44,626 nucleotides of DNA from Candidatus Omnitrophota bacterium (GCA_015233165.1 JADFYF010000009.1:1-44626), one strand, 5' to 3'; positions 9,928 to 21,074 are shown, numbered from the stretch's first letter. Program-made: numbers and translations. The notes: a model not told the origin generated them from the letters alone.

Positions 9928-10597
9928 AAACCTTCCCCTTTAGATGCTTGTAAACATCGGCCAATGCCGTAAATTCAATGCAATCACGACCATGTTTATT
10001 GAGATATGCTAACAGTGTGTCCTTGGCAAAAACAATGTCAGATTCCATGGCGGCACAAATATCCGAACGGCCATCTCCGACGTAAAGAATAGGATGTTCA
10101 ATGGATCTATCATGAATAAAATGCGTCTTTTTGCAATGGGCGCAAAAGGGGCAATCCGGATTAGAATAAGGAAAGGATGGAATTAGCTCTTCCCCTTTAA
10201 ACTCCAGGTGATTCGCAAAAACAGGTAACCCTCGAATATTATTATTAGCAAAGATCTCTTGAATGATCGGTTCAAAGTTATCGCTTAAGATGACCGGAGT
10301 AACCCCCACCTTGCCCAATAATTCAATAATCTTCACAAAGTAAGCGTCAATCTCAACAGCCGCCAGATAACGGCTCAAGTCCTTCCTTGAGATCCTGACT
10401 TCCTTCATCTGCCCAATCAAACACTGCTTCGTTGTAATCTCTCCTAATTGCCAGGCTTTTTCTAACTTTATCCAGTCTTCACTCAGTGAATAGCATTCAA
10501 TAAGCTCGTAAAGAACATCCCCGACCGTAATTGTATTATCAAAATCAAAAAAAACACGGCAATCAGATAACCTATAATTAACCAATTCCTGCTCCAT
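9905..10597 (-). CDS. HAD-superfamily phosphatase (MtnX/SerB-like)
   Basis: VFFDFDNTITVGDVLYELIE motif I; 'LYVGDGRSDICAAMESDIVFAKD' motif III; start moved to MEQELVNY; overlaps aminotransferase start. Confidence 0.85.
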   Translation of the reverse strand: MEQELVNYRLSDCRVFFDFDNTITVGDVLYELIECYSLSEDWIKLEKAWQLGEITTKQCLIGQMKEVRISRKDLSRYLAAVEIDAYFVKIIELLGKVGVTPVILSDNFEPIIQEIFANNNIRGLPVFANHLEFKGEELIPSFPYSNPDCPFCAHCKKTHFIHDRSIEHPILYVGDGRSDICAAMESDIVFAKDTLLAYLNKHGRDCIEFTALADVYKHLKGKVYEPASAR

Positions 10598-10683
10598 TTT
10601 AAAAGCCCCTAACCTTCTATAAGGGTTCCACAAAAGGTTTAATTATAAAGTATTAAATTATTCTGTCCATCATTATTCGGGGG

Positions 10684-11574
10684 CTAATGAGAACTCAGGG
10701 AGGAAAAGAAACGATCTAACTCTGCAGCGACTTTTTCGCGCTCTTGGTCTGCCACAATGACATGGTAGGAGTCTTCCAAAAGGACAATCTCTTTAATTTT
10801 AGAGGCAATCGTATCACGAATGGCATACGCATTCTTGACACTGCTCATGTCATCCTCCCTCGCCTGAATAATCTGCAAAGGGCTTTGAATGAAAGGAATT
10901 CTTGTCTTGAGATACTTCACCAACAAATAATGCTGATAGAGAAGAGCGATAGGATAAAATGGATAGCCGTTTTTCGTCACATCCCCCATATCATTGACGG
11001 TTCTTTGATGATAATACGCGTGAATCCTCTCGCGTACGGCTTCATTCTTAACCCCATAGGGATGCTCTTCTTTAAAGAAAATATAGTATTTCAACGGCGT
11101 GTAAAAACCTAAGGGCAACAGATAACGCCACTTGGTAGCATTCCATCCATCAAAAAAAAGAATCGGAGACAAACAGCTAACTCCTTTGACTCTATCCTTA
11201 AATTCATCCGCCAACAATAACGCCAGCAAAGCCCCCACGGAAAGCCCGGAAACAAAAATCGATTGATCCCCCGCGGCTTCTCGCTCTAAGAAAACCTTGC
11301 GTACCGATGCGTAAAACTCCTGCCACTTGGCTTTTCTAAAAATATCCATTGGCTGGCCGTGCTTAGCCAAACGCGGACAGACCACTGTAAATCCCTTACG
11401 GTTTAAATAAATCGCCAAATAAGCTGTTTCCCTAGGAGAACCCGTTAACCCGTGAATGAGGATAATCGTTGAACCATTGGTTCCCTGATAAAACAAGTTT
11501 CCCGCCTTATCCAATGACTCTTCCGAAGGGGGGTTGATGGATCTATGTGTATTAAATGAAAAGTGAACCGACAT
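10684..11574 (-). CDS. Alpha/beta hydrolase (carboxylesterase type)
   Basis: ILIHGLTGSPRE oxyanion region, nucleophile elbow GLSVGA, 'SYHVIVADQE' His. Confidence 0.9.
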   Translation of the reverse strand: MSVHFSFNTHRSINPPSEESLDKAGNLFYQGTNGSTIILIHGLTGSPRETAYLAIYLNRKGFTVVCPRLAKHGQPMDIFRKAKWQEFYASVRKVFLEREAAGDQSIFVSGLSVGALLALLLADEFKDRVKGVSCLSPILFFDGWNATKWRYLLPLGFYTPLKYYIFFKEEHPYGVKNEAVRERIHAYYHQRTVNDMGDVTKNGYPFYPIALLYQHYLLVKYLKTRIPFIQSPLQIIQAREDDMSSVKNAYAIRDTIASKIKEIVLLEDSYHVIVADQEREKVAAELDRFFSSLSSH

Positions 11575-11582
11575 AAGGAGGG

Positions 11583-11816
11583 CTATCCCAATTTCTTGTG
11601 CTGCTGTTTATAAACTCTCAAATACAAATCTTCAACCGTTTTTCTGGCCCACTCTGTTTTTCTTAAAAACTGCAGACTGGACTTGATGCTAGGATTAATC
11701 GTAAAACACCGAATATTCACAATCCGACCCATTTCTTCCCAGCCGATATGCTCGACGAGATAATTCAGTATCATCTCTAACGTTACACCGTGAAAAGGAT
11801 CTTTAACCTGTTCCAC
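11583..11816 (-). CDS. VF530 (DUF2132)-family small DNA-binding-like protein
   Basis: [61 protein letters not shown]. Confidence 0.9.
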   Translation of the reverse strand: MEQVKDPFHGVTLEMILNYLVEHIGWEEMGRIVNIRCFTINPSIKSSLQFLRKTEWARKTVEDLYLRVYKQQHKKLG

Positions 11817-11830
11817 ACTTCAACCTTTAA

Positions 11831-11868
11831 CCTAAACAAATAGGGACAGACATAATGCCCGTCCCTAT
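11831..11868 (-). terminator. Putative intrinsic terminator
   Basis: Perfect 8-bp stem ATAGGGAC/GTCCCTAT followed by TTGTTT on minus. Confidence 0.7.
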
Positions 11869-11890
11869 CCGTTAACATTGATTAATCAAA

Positions 11891-11947
11891 TTACTTTTTA
11901 ACTTGTTTCTTGCTCTTACCTTTGTTTTTAGGATTTTTATCTCCCAT
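11891..11947 (-). CDS. 18-aa basic microprotein MGDKNPKNKGKSKKQVKK
   Basis: AAGGAG seven nt before ATG, terminator directly downstream; absent from the ORF track because of length; resembles widespread 'MGDKxPKxK' small proteins. Confidence 0.6.
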   Translation of the reverse strand: MGDKNPKNKGKSKKQVKK

Positions 11948-12061
11948 GGATGGCTCCTTTGCCTTACAACAGGTGACGCATTTACGATCAGGTTTCTTTA
12001 TTGGGATGCATTGTACCAAAATAAAAACTCCCTGCAAACAAAGAATAAGAAAGAATCACAC

Positions 12062-12930
12062 TTATGTCCTTTTTTCCTTCGGTGGTTCTATCTGATGTAC
12101 CGAAGTATGCGTGGCAAGTGTCTGCATCTGGCGAATGGCAATCTGATTTAAACGCTTCAACCGTTCGCCCTGAGGCAGCCCCATATGAATGAACTCAGCA
12201 TTCATGCCCTCAATGTTCGCCATCACAAGCAACTGTTCCACTGTAGCATATTCACGCCTATTACCCTCAAGCTTTGGGTTAGCGTCACGCCACTGTTTCG
12301 CTGTCAAACCAAAAAGAGCCACATTCAAAACATCTGCCTCATTAGCATAGGTCATGACCACTTGAGCTGGTGTGATTTGTGGTGGAATAAGGTTGGCCTT
12401 GATAGCATCCGTGTGAATATGATAATTGAGCTTCGAAAGAGTACGGTTAAGGTCCCATGCGAGAGAAAGACGACGGCTTTCATCCTCCTTAAGTCGACGA
12501 AATTCCTTAACTAAATAGATCTTGAACTCAGGACTAATCCACATACCAAACTCAAAAGCAATATCAGGATAGCATAGGTACCACCATATCGCCCTGCTGC
12601 AGATTTAAGACCAATAGCATTGGTCTTTTCAACCCAATCCTTAACGCTGATCTTATATCTGTTAAGTCCTGCCTGACCTCTAATTATGGCGAATTCGCCA
12701 TAATTAAAATTGGGGTTGAAAATGGATTCCCAAACACCAAGAAACTCCACAGTATTACGATTCCGAAGCCAGTCCGAAATAAAGAATTCTCCATCCTTTG
12801 CCCTAATCATATCCGTCAATGAAATATAATCACCGTCCTTTCCAGAAAGGATAGACACGGGCGTACCCTGTACTTTAATCGAAATACTCTTAATTTTCTT
12901 CATACTGGAAAGGTGTTGTTTAGACGACAT
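12062..12930 (-). pseudogene. KilA-N domain protein, frameshifted
   Basis: KilA-N N-terminal half (12511..12930) ends 'AAGRYGGTYA-' and continues in another frame as 'PDIAFEFGMWISPEFKIYLVKEFRRLKEDE' (12062..12544); consistent with a 1-nt deletion. Confidence 0.85.
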
Positions 12931-13070
12931 TCTTTCCCCCTTTCTTTTTCTTATGCTCAGGGGAAAGCATATTTGAGTTGGTAAGAATACTAAAGACCTG
13001 CTAAATAATAGAGGAATTATATCACAACATATTAAGTTAAAAACAGAGACAAAGAAGTTTGGCTTAAAAA

Positions 13071-13547
13071 CTATCCCTGTTCTATCGCCAGCAGCTGACG
13101 CTTGATGACAGGCCCGCCTGCGTAGCCGCCGATAGAACCGTCTGTAGTAATCACTCTATGGCAAGGAATTATAATACAAATAGGATTATGTCCATTGGCA
13201 CTGCCAACGGCTCGGACGGCTTTGGGATTCTTAATCCTCCTGGCAATGTCTTTGTAGGAGGCTGTCTGAGCAAAGGGTATCTTGGATAATTCTCTCCAGA
13301 CCTTCTCCTGAAATGGTGTTCCCGAAACACTCACCGGAAGATCAAACTCTCGTCGTTGTCCTACAAAATATTCTTCTAACTGTTGAACTGTCTTGTACAA
13401 AATCTTGTCCTGAACCCTCGATGGATCGAACGTCTTGATCGTCTTAATATTCTGTTTCTGGAAACAGACTCCCGTGAGGTACTCCTTGGAAGCCACCAAA
13501 TAAAGAGGGCCAATTTTGGATCTCATCACATATTGAATGAGCTCCAT
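13071..13547 (-). CDS. ogt: Methylated-DNA--protein-cysteine S-methyltransferase
   Basis: Active site IIIPCHRVITTDGSIGGYAGG. Confidence 0.95.
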   Translation of the reverse strand: MELIQYVMRSKIGPLYLVASKEYLTGVCFQKQNIKTIKTFDPSRVQDKILYKTVQQLEEYFVGQRREFDLPVSVSGTPFQEKVWRELSKIPFAQTASYKDIARRIKNPKAVRAVGSANGHNPICIIIPCHRVITTDGSIGGYAGGPVIKRQLLAIEQG

Positions 13548-13564
13548 CTAACGCTCCTTTTCTC

Positions 13565-15382
13565 TTAAACAGAATTAATCAAACGGAGGAACATATCGCC
13601 AAATTTTTCTAACTTCTGTTCTCCGACGCCAAAAACCTGCGAGAACTGAGCCTTGGTCTTAGGTCTCCTCTGACACATATCGATCAGGGACTTATCAGAA
13701 AAAATAACATACGGAGGAACGCCTCTTTGATCCGCTAACTGCTTGCGTTTAGCGCGCAACTTTTCAAAAAGCTCCTTATCATAATGCTCTGTGCTGACAT
13801 CCCTGCTGGCTGAAGGTTTAGACAAAATGGTCTCCGCCGGCAGACGATGCCCCTTAAAGGGGCGCTTGTTACTCAAAAGTTCGTACGAATTCTTATTAAA
13901 ACTTAAAACCCCATACTCCTCATCCTTCTCAAGCAATCCTTCGACGATAAACTGCTGCACCAGATACTGCCACTCCTTAATGGACAATGCTTTACCAGCT
14001 CCAAAGGTGCGACAATCCTGATGATTGTAATTGAGAACCTTCTCCGATTGGCTGCCACGAAGCACATTAATCACATGTGAAGCTCCAAAGCGTTCTTCAG
14101 TCTCACTGACGCATTGCAGGAATTTCACTGCCTCAACCGTCAGATCGACCGGCGCTACTACAGGATTAACACAGTTATCACATAAGCCACAGTTTTGAAT
14201 CTTGTAATTCTCACCAAAGTAACTAATCAAAGGAATCCGACGGCATTGACGGGTCTGCGCATAGGCAATGATGGTGTTCAGATGATTGGCCGCAACCCTC
14301 TTTTGATCCGGATCTGTTTTCTGTTCGATAAAATAACGAATCTTTGCGCCATCTCCCGCGGAAAATAACAACAGGCAATGAGACGGCAGTCCATCGCGTC
14401 CAGCTCGACCTGTTTCCTGATAATAGGATTCAATGTTCTTCGGCAGATCATAGTGAACAACAAAACGAACATTAGGTTTATTAATCCCCATCCCAAACGC
14501 AATGGTCGCGACCATAATAGGCACATCGTCACGGATAAATAACTCCTGATTGGTCTGACGGGTTTGATCATCAAGCCCCGCGTGATACGGCAGTGCCTTA
14601 AAACCAAAATAATTCAAATCCTTAGTCAGCTCATCGACCTGCTTACGGGAAAAACAATAAATAATTCCGCTCTGACCTTTAAACTTATTGAGAAACTCAA
14701 CCGTCTGATCCGTGGCACGATTCTTGGGAATCACTTCATAAAACAGATTATCCCGATTAAAACTGGCCAACAGCTCCACAGGAGACTGAAGATTCAGATT
14801 AGTCATAATATCCTGCCTGACCTGTCGAGTAGCCGTCGCTGTCACCGCCAAATACACCGCATGAGGAAACAGCTGCCGAACATCCTTGATGCGTCGATAT
14901 TCAGGACGAAAATCATGCCCCCACTCTGAAATGCAATGGGCCTCATCAATCGTCAAACAATCCACCCGAAGAGAAGACAACATCTCTAAGATATCTTCCT
15001 TAAACAGCGTCTCAGGAGCACAGAAAAGAAGTTTGGTCTTACCAGATATAATGCGGGCCTTATTGCTAAGATATTCCTCAAATGTTAAAGAGCTATTTAA
15101 CAACTCCGCCTCAACACCCAGAGCCTTGAGCTGACTGACCTGATCCTTCATCAAAGAAATCAGTGGCGACACAACAACGGTAAGGCCCTCCATCATCAAA
15201 GCTGGAATCTGATAACAAATCGACTTACCACCACCCGTGGGCATAATCAACATCGTATCTTGTTTATTCAAGACAGCGTCTATGCAGGCCTCCTGCAAAG
15301 GGCGAAACGTCTTATATCCAAAGACCGACTTTAGAATATTCAATTTATTATTATTCATTGTTTGCAACAGCATCACCGACAA
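13565..15382 (-). CDS. recQ: ATP-dependent DNA helicase RecQ
   Basis: MPTGGGKSICYQIPAL, DEAHCISEWGHDFRPEY, QETGRAGRDGLPS, HRDC-like C-terminus. Confidence 0.97.
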   Translation of the reverse strand: MSVMLLQTMNNNKLNILKSVFGYKTFRPLQEACIDAVLNKQDTMLIMPTGGGKSICYQIPALMMEGLTVVVSPLISLMKDQVSQLKALGVEAELLNSSLTFEEYLSNKARIISGKTKLLFCAPETLFKEDILEMLSSLRVDCLTIDEAHCISEWGHDFRPEYRRIKDVRQLFPHAVYLAVTATATRQVRQDIMTNLNLQSPVELLASFNRDNLFYEVIPKNRATDQTVEFLNKFKGQSGIIYCFSRKQVDELTKDLNYFGFKALPYHAGLDDQTRQTNQELFIRDDVPIMVATIAFGMGINKPNVRFVVHYDLPKNIESYYQETGRAGRDGLPSHCLLLFSAGDGAKIRYFIEQKTDPDQKRVAANHLNTIIAYAQTRQCRRIPLISYFGENYKIQNCGLCDNCVNPVVAPVDLTVEAVKFLQCVSETEERFGASHVINVLRGSQSEKVLNYNHQDCRTFGAGKALSIKEWQYLVQQFIVEGLLEKDEEYGVLSFNKNSYELLSNKRPFKGHRLPAETILSKPSASRDVSTEHYDKELFEKLRAKRKQLADQRGVPPYVIFSDKSLIDMCQRRPKTKAQFSQVFGVGEQKLEKFGDMFLRLINSV

Positions 15383-15385
15383 CTC

Positions 15386-16087
15386 CTATTGGAAGACTTC
15401 TTTTAATAAATCCGTCACTCGGGCCTTGGGGTCTTTTCTGATCTTGGCCTCTTCTTGACCTATCATAAAAAACAGCCCCTCTAAACACTTATTCATCACG
15501 TACTCTTGAGGGTCAAAGGCAGGTAATCGTTCCGCAGAAGGAATTCCCGTATAATTATTCACAATGTCCTTATATTTCTCTGCCACGTCAAATTCTTTCA
15601 TATATCTTTCAATGACTGGTTGAAAAGACTCCTTAAGTTTATTATAGTATTTACTTCTCAAATAATCCGTCGCTGCTGTGTCTGAACCGTGGAGAATCTT
15701 CTGCGCATCATCAATAGACATGGCGGAAATCATATCCAGAAAATAATACCCTCCTATGGGGACAGTCTTTTCAGCTGCACGATTCATACTCAAGATAAAA
15801 TCATCCGCATATCTTCCTATGCCAAGATTCCTGATCGTTTTTTCCATCGTCTTCAGATGATCTGGGAAAAGAATCTTAATAGAATCGTTATTAAAGAATC
15901 CGTCCGTCTTACTTGTGTCTTCAATCGCATTTCTAACGCTAATATTTAAAGCGTCTTTAATTCCTTGTTGGGTCTTATAATCCGTCCCAGAACAAGATGA
16001 AAAGAAGAAAGAAAGAATCATCACTGCCAGGAAACTTCTTATCTTCATAGATTGTCTCCTATAAACTACTCTTAATATAAAATACAT
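15386..16087 (-). CDS. DUF4197 domain lipoprotein
   Basis: Lipobox FFFSSCSG; GIKDALNISVRNAIEDTSKTDGFFNNDSIKILFPDHL, DDAQKILHGSDTAATDYLR. Confidence 0.85.
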   Translation of the reverse strand: MYFILRVVYRRQSMKIRSFLAVMILSFFFSSCSGTDYKTQQGIKDALNISVRNAIEDTSKTDGFFNNDSIKILFPDHLKTMEKTIRNLGIGRYADDFILSMNRAAEKTVPIGGYYFLDMISAMSIDDAQKILHGSDTAATDYLRSKYYNKLKESFQPVIERYMKEFDVAEKYKDIVNNYTGIPSAERLPAFDPQEYVMNKCLEGLFFMIGQEEAKIRKDPKARVTDLLKEVFQ

Positions 16088-16138
16088 AACTCTTCGAAAT
16101 GCATTGTATCAAAGAAACCACTGACGCGTATTAAGGAA

Positions 16139-17377
16139 CTACTTTATATCCACCGTTTGAATTTCTTTCATGATCTTAGAATGCATGGACAGATAATCAT
16201 CATAAGAGAAAAACAAAATGCCCCCAGGGCTTAATTCTTTAGCTAAGCTATAGGTCAATGCAAATTCACGAGTATTCTTAAAAACAAAAACACCAAGTCC
16301 TACATAAATCTTCTGCCGATCTTCCTGATTAAGCCCCGCCTTGGTGATTTGATAAAACAAACGGCTGTCTCGGGTGTAGTTCATCAGGACCACGTAATCG
16401 ACCAGTTTCTTTTGAATCCATAATTCCCAATCCTGAAACGCAATGGAATACGCCCGTTCTATTCCAGCGACGACGGCACAGGATAGACGCCAGCTAGAAG
16501 CCTTCTCTCTCACCCTAGCTGAAATACGAGCCACCAGATCCGTCACCTGTTTCCTTTTCCAGGCATCCCATAATAAATACAAATCATGGTCATACACATC
16601 TTCCTTGGATGGGTCATGCCCAACTTCTGCCTTAAAACGACTTAAACTCTTTTCACCAAAACCATAACTGATCCCATAGTCGATAAAACGAGAATCAGGG
16701 ATATAAGGCACAGGATAAGGATAGCGGACATAATCCAAATGAAGACCACTCAAGGAAGGGTATCTCGCTATAATATCGTCGACGATATTTAAAATATAAT
16801 CTGAAACACGTTCATCACCAGGCTCTAAGAACAGTTGATCATCCCGTAGATAGAATTTATCGGAATCATTGCAGTCTTCTGTTTTGATAGAACTTCTTAA
16901 TTTCTTATCTCGAGTTAATACCGACTTGCCATATTTATTTAAAATCGGAGCATTCTTATTTTGAGCCAAACTCAAGACATTAACCCACGCGTACACCTTG
17001 ACTCCATTTCTCTTCGCCTCACTCAACAGAAAATCCACAGGATCCTGTCCCATGGTTTTAGTCATTCTTACATACTCATCCTTCTTAGACATCTTACTGT
17101 CATAGTAAGACTCTCCTGCGCGAAAAATCTGTAAATAAATCTCCTGAAGATGATTCTCCTTACAAAAAGCTAACAGCTTTAACACCGCTGCTTTAGAATA
17201 AAGAACCTTCTCCTTAGAAAAAACGGTGACCCATACCCCCTGAACAATGACCTTTTTCTCCTGCACCTTCTTAAGAATCAGCTTGGGAGGAACGGGTGGT
17301 TTTGGTTTAGGAGTTTCGTTACTGCAGGAAACCATCAAACTTAAAACAATCAGACAACCTAGTATTCTTCTCATCAC
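16139..17377 (-). CDS. Glycoside-hydrolase-like GHL10 family lipoprotein
   Basis: Lipobox LMVSCSN; GVWVTVFSKEKVLYSKAAVLKLLAFCKENHLQEIYLQIF, YAWVNVLSL, GLHLDYVRYPYP. Confidence 0.8.
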   Translation of the reverse strand: MMRRILGCLIVLSLMVSCSNETPKPKPPVPPKLILKKVQEKKVIVQGVWVTVFSKEKVLYSKAAVLKLLAFCKENHLQEIYLQIFRAGESYYDSKMSKKDEYVRMTKTMGQDPVDFLLSEAKRNGVKVYAWVNVLSLAQNKNAPILNKYGKSVLTRDKKLRSSIKTEDCNDSDKFYLRDDQLFLEPGDERVSDYILNIVDDIIARYPSLSGLHLDYVRYPYPVPYIPDSRFIDYGISYGFGEKSLSRFKAEVGHDPSKEDVYDHDLYLLWDAWKRKQVTDLVARISARVREKASSWRLSCAVVAGIERAYSIAFQDWELWIQKKLVDYVVLMNYTRDSRLFYQITKAGLNQEDRQKIYVGLGVFVFKNTREFALTYSLAKELSPGGILFFSYDDYLSMHSKIMKEIQTVDIK

Positions 17378-17417
17378 TTCTTTGAACCCCTCTATCCGTC
17401 CATTCTATTGAAATTAT

Positions 17418-17849
17418 TTAGCCTTCTAGCGATCGAATCATAAGAATAGGAATGTCGGTGTTATGACGTAAATCATCGGCAACGCTTCCTAAAATCATAT
17501 CTTTAACAAAACCATGCCCATGCGTAGCCATAGCAATCAAATCGCAACCCTCTTGGGCAGCGACGGTCAATATCGCCTTGCCTGGCTCCTTACCTTGAAC
17601 TAAAAGCGCTTTAACATCAAAACCTTCGGTCTTTAAATCTTGACATGTCTCTTCTAAATACTTCTGATCCTTGGTCATTTCCTCTGAATCCGCCAGATTA
17701 AGCTCATTTTGCAAGCGGGCTCCAAACCCATCAGCCACATGAATCAACACGATCTCTGAGTGGGTTAGCCTCACCAGAGGACGGATGTGATCTAAAATCG
17801 CCTTGTCCGTCGATGAATTATCTAAAGGTATCAATATTTTCTTATACAT
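17418..17849 (-). CDS. Universal stress protein (UspA family)
   Basis: KKILIPLDNSSTDKAILDH; GCDLIAMATHGHGFVKDMILGSVADDLRHNTDIPILMIR. Confidence 0.95.
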   Translation of the reverse strand: MYKKILIPLDNSSTDKAILDHIRPLVRLTHSEIVLIHVADGFGARLQNELNLADSEEMTKDQKYLEETCQDLKTEGFDVKALLVQGKEPGKAILTVAAQEGCDLIAMATHGHGFVKDMILGSVADDLRHNTDIPILMIRSLEG

Positions 17850-17850
17850 A

Positions 17851-19182
17851 TCATCCCCCCCACCATGAATGAACCGTTTGAATAAGTAAATACACGTTGA
17901 ATCCGCCGATCATCACCGTGATCACCCAGGCCAATATCTTAAGCCAAAGGGGATTAACAAATGTCTGCATCTTAAGCTTATCGGAAGTAAACACGACCAG
18001 TGGAACAACCGCAAAACTTAACTGCAAAGATAACACCACCTGACTTAAGACTAAAAGACTTCCCACTCCTTTTTCGCCATACATCGCCGCTATGATCACG
18101 GCGGGGACAATGGCAATCAAACGCGTTAAGAGTCGACGTATCCACGGACGTAAACGAATATCCAAAAAACCTTCCATGACAATCTGTCCTGCCAAGGTCC
18201 CTGTTAATGTCGAATTCTGACCTGAAGCCAAAAGGGCCACAGCAAATAAGGTGCTTGCCACAGTCGCCCCTAACACGGGTGTCAAAAGCTTATACGCATC
18301 CCCAATATCCGCCACATTCTCATGCCTTCCTCCGTGAAAAGCGGCAGCGCTTAAGACTAAAATAGCCGCATTAATAAAAAAGGCGCACAGTAATGCTGCG
18401 GTTGAGTCGATCGTGGCAAAACGAATGGCCATTGCTTTTCCGGTATCATTACGTTCATAGGCACGGGTCTGCACGATACTGGAATGCAAATACAAATTAT
18501 GCGGCATCACCGTCGCCCCCAAAATACCAATCGCGATATAAAGCATCTGAGGATTCGTCACAATTTCAGGTTTGGGAATTAATCCATTAAACACCGCCGG
18601 CCACAATGGATGAGCAATGATCATTTCATAACCAAAGCATCCTCCTATCAAAACAATGAGACCTGCCACCAGGCATTCTAAAAGACGAAAGCCTTTATTC
18701 TGCAAGAATAAAAGAAGAATCACATCCAACGCCGTGATGAGAATACCGACGACTAAAGGAATAGCAAAAAGCAAATTCAACGCGATCGCAGAACCAATGA
18801 TCTCAGCTAAATCACAAGCCGCAATCGCAATCTCACACAGCACCCATAAAAATATCGCTACAGGTTTAGAATAATGATCTCGGCAGGCCTGAGCCAAATC
18901 ACGTCCGGTCGCAATCCCCAACTTCAGGGCCAAATGCTGAAGGATTATTGCTATAAAATTAGAAATCAAGACTACCGACAACAGCGTATAGCCAAATTGA
19001 GCGCCGCCAGCCAAATCCGTGGCCCAATTCCCCGGATCCATGTAACCAACCGCCACCAGAAGACCTGGCCCCACAAAGGCCATCATCTTGCGCCAGAATT
19101 TCGCCGTGACAGGAACGCTGATCGAGGCATTGACTTCCTGTAAACTGACAACCGTGACATCACGTTGCCATGGTTTTTTCAT
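17851..19182 (-). CDS. mntH: Nramp family divalent metal transporter
   Basis: [18 protein letters not shown] and [16 protein letters not shown] Nramp signatures. Confidence 0.95.
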   Translation of the reverse strand: MKKPWQRDVTVVSLQEVNASISVPVTAKFWRKMMAFVGPGLLVAVGYMDPGNWATDLAGGAQFGYTLLSVVLISNFIAIILQHLALKLGIATGRDLAQACRDHYSKPVAIFLWVLCEIAIAACDLAEIIGSAIALNLLFAIPLVVGILITALDVILLLFLQNKGFRLLECLVAGLIVLIGGCFGYEMIIAHPLWPAVFNGLIPKPEIVTNPQMLYIAIGILGATVMPHNLYLHSSIVQTRAYERNDTGKAMAIRFATIDSTAALLCAFFINAAILVLSAAAFHGGRHENVADIGDAYKLLTPVLGATVASTLFAVALLASGQNSTLTGTLAGQIVMEGFLDIRLRPWIRRLLTRLIAIVPAVIIAAMYGEKGVGSLLVLSQVVLSLQLSFAVVPLVVFTSDKLKMQTFVNPLWLKILAWVITVMIGGFNVYLLIQTVHSWWGG

Positions 19183-20510
19183 ACATTCTCCTTCAGATGA
19201 ACAGCCGCTTCGCCTAATTTCTTTCGACGGAGCCTTCTGGCTGTAATCTGAACTCCATTCACTTCAAGACAATCCCCTGCCTTTAAAGGAGCTTTACTAT
19301 TCTTAGCAAACCAATCCGCCAATTTTACCTTTTCCTCTTCCGGTGACAGTAAAGGCCAGACCTTTCCCACAGTCGAAGCCAGCGTCGACATTGTGACACC
19401 ACCTCCCAAAAGCCATCCATCTCCATAAGGATGCACATACGAAGGCACGCGGTCATACTCATCTTCGATTTCACCGACCAACTCTTCAATAATATCCTCT
19501 AGGGTCACCATTCCAATCATTCTTTCTTGAACAGCAACCATCATAATGTGCAGCTTCTCTGTAATCATCTGCTCTAACACCAAGGAAATAGAAACATTAG
19601 CCTGCACGGTCTTGATTGGTCTAAGAATACCTTTCACCGAAGGATCGTTAGGATTTATTTTCAAAGCAGCGACAATATCCTTAAAATTCACATACCCGAT
19701 GATACGTTGCGGATTATCTTCTTGTTCAGAGACAGGAAAACGGGTATGCATATCATTATGCGCCCGAATCAAAGCTTCAGACAATTTAGCATTTAAGGGA
19801 ATCATCGAAATATCTTCAACAGGTAGAATAATTTCTTTAATCATTCGTCGAGATAATTGAGCGGCGGATAATACAATTCTCTCCTCGTGAACACCCAATA
19901 AGCGAGAAGTGCGGGCTAATGAGACCGCGGCATTCAGTTCATGCAATCCCGTATTGTCCTCGATAGAATCCTTGATCCTCTGATGCCGGTCAATAAATTC
20001 CATCACCTGCTTCACAATTTTTTCTAAAATACTAATCACAGGATACGCCAGCCAGGCGAGCACCTTCATCAGCGGAGATAAAGCAAGACACACCATGACC
20101 TGATGCTTAATCGCATACGTCTTAGGCACCAATTCAGCAAAAACGATGGTGATGGCGCTTAATGGAATAATCAGAAATATCAAAGAAAGAATATGAGAGA
20201 CGGAGCTAGATACGCCCCAGCGCGCTGATAAAATGGGAGATAAATATCCATCCACCCCAGCGCCTCCAATAGCAGCCGCAATAGCGCCCATCAAGGTCAC
20301 AGACACCTGAACCACCGCCAAGGACCTTTCCATACGGTCCTTCATATACAGAGCTTCGACGGCTCCCGCCTTCTTCATATTCACTAATGCCGTAAGCTTC
20401 ACTCTAGAGATAGAAGCCAAGGCCATTTCATAAGCAGCAAAGATGGCTGTCACAGCCAACATGATAGAAATTGTAACCAATTCAAAACTCAGCCCCATAT
20501 TAATGCCCAC
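19179..20510 (-). CDS. CNNM/CorC-HlyC family transmembrane protein with CBS pair and CorC_HlyC domain
   Basis: [49 protein letters not shown]-terminal CorC_HlyC domain. Confidence 0.92.
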   Translation of the reverse strand: MGINMGLSFELVTISIMLAVTAIFAAYEMALASISRVKLTALVNMKKAGAVEALYMKDRMERSLAVVQVSVTLMGAIAAAIGGAGVDGYLSPILSARWGVSSSVSHILSLIFLIIPLSAITIVFAELVPKTYAIKHQVMVCLALSPLMKVLAWLAYPVISILEKIVKQVMEFIDRHQRIKDSIEDNTGLHELNAAVSLARTSRLLGVHEERIVLSAAQLSRRMIKEIILPVEDISMIPLNAKLSEALIRAHNDMHTRFPVSEQEDNPQRIIGYVNFKDIVAALKINPNDPSVKGILRPIKTVQANVSISLVLEQMITEKLHIMMVAVQERMIGMVTLEDIIEELVGEIEDEYDRVPSYVHPYGDGWLLGGGVTMSTLASTVGKVWPLLSPEEEKVKLADWFAKNSKAPLKAGDCLEVNGVQITARRLRRKKLGEAAVHLKENV

Positions 20511-20522
20511 TCCAAAAGCCAG

Positions 20523-21074
20523 CTAGTTATTAACAACCCAAATCTTAAAAGCCTGTTCCATCTTCTTCAAAACAGCCTCTTCCTTGGGAGACATTTTTTC
20601 AATGATCTTTCTGGCTCGACCTGTTAATTCTGTTTTTAAATCATTTAACTCGTCTTGACTTAGTATCTCCCTGAGTCCTGCAATCGTATACATCCAGGCA
20701 TTTAAAACCTTAGACGATGGTCGTTCTTTAAGCCATAACGCCAAAACCGCATGATCAATGGCCCCCTCGTTAAAGCCCCCCTTTGTTGCCGCCGCCAAGA
20801 CCTCCACTCTTTCTTTCTCATCTAATTGACCCTCGGCCCAGGCTAACTCTACAACAGGTAAGATAGACAAAGATGTTAAAACTCCCGATGATACCCCCAA
20901 TTCAACCATCTTATCTAATACTTGAGAATGACGGATTCCTGACACCTCAGCTAGAGTTTCCTTAGTATGAGGCATAAGCTCAATCTTCTTTCGTTGTTCG
21001 CCAAGTTCAACCCTACGCTGTTGAAAAAAAAGATTCTCAAGAGCCAGCCCCCGTTTTAATAAATCCTCACTCAT
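20523..21074 (-). CDS. Hypothetical TerB-like protein
   Basis: 'LSILPVVELAWAEGQLDEKERVEVLAAATKGGF' TerB-like helical pattern. Confidence 0.5.
   Translation of the reverse strand: MSEDLLKRGLALENLFFQQRRVELGEQRKKIELMPHTKETLAEVSGIRHSQVLDKMVELGVSSGVLTSLSILPVVELAWAEGQLDEKERVEVLAAATKGGFNEGAIDHAVLALWLKERPSSKVLNAWMYTIAGLREILSQDELNDLKTELTGRARKIIEKMSPKEEAVLKKMEQAFKIWVVNN

Noticed and set aside
12931-13070. Possible regulatory hairpin ATGCT...AGCAT upstream of KilA-N gene
   Set aside because: Only 5 bp and not better than chance in an AT-rich gap.
14278-15134. Additional ORFs within recQ on both strands
   Set aside because: Shadow ORFs; RecQ motifs occupy the region continuously.
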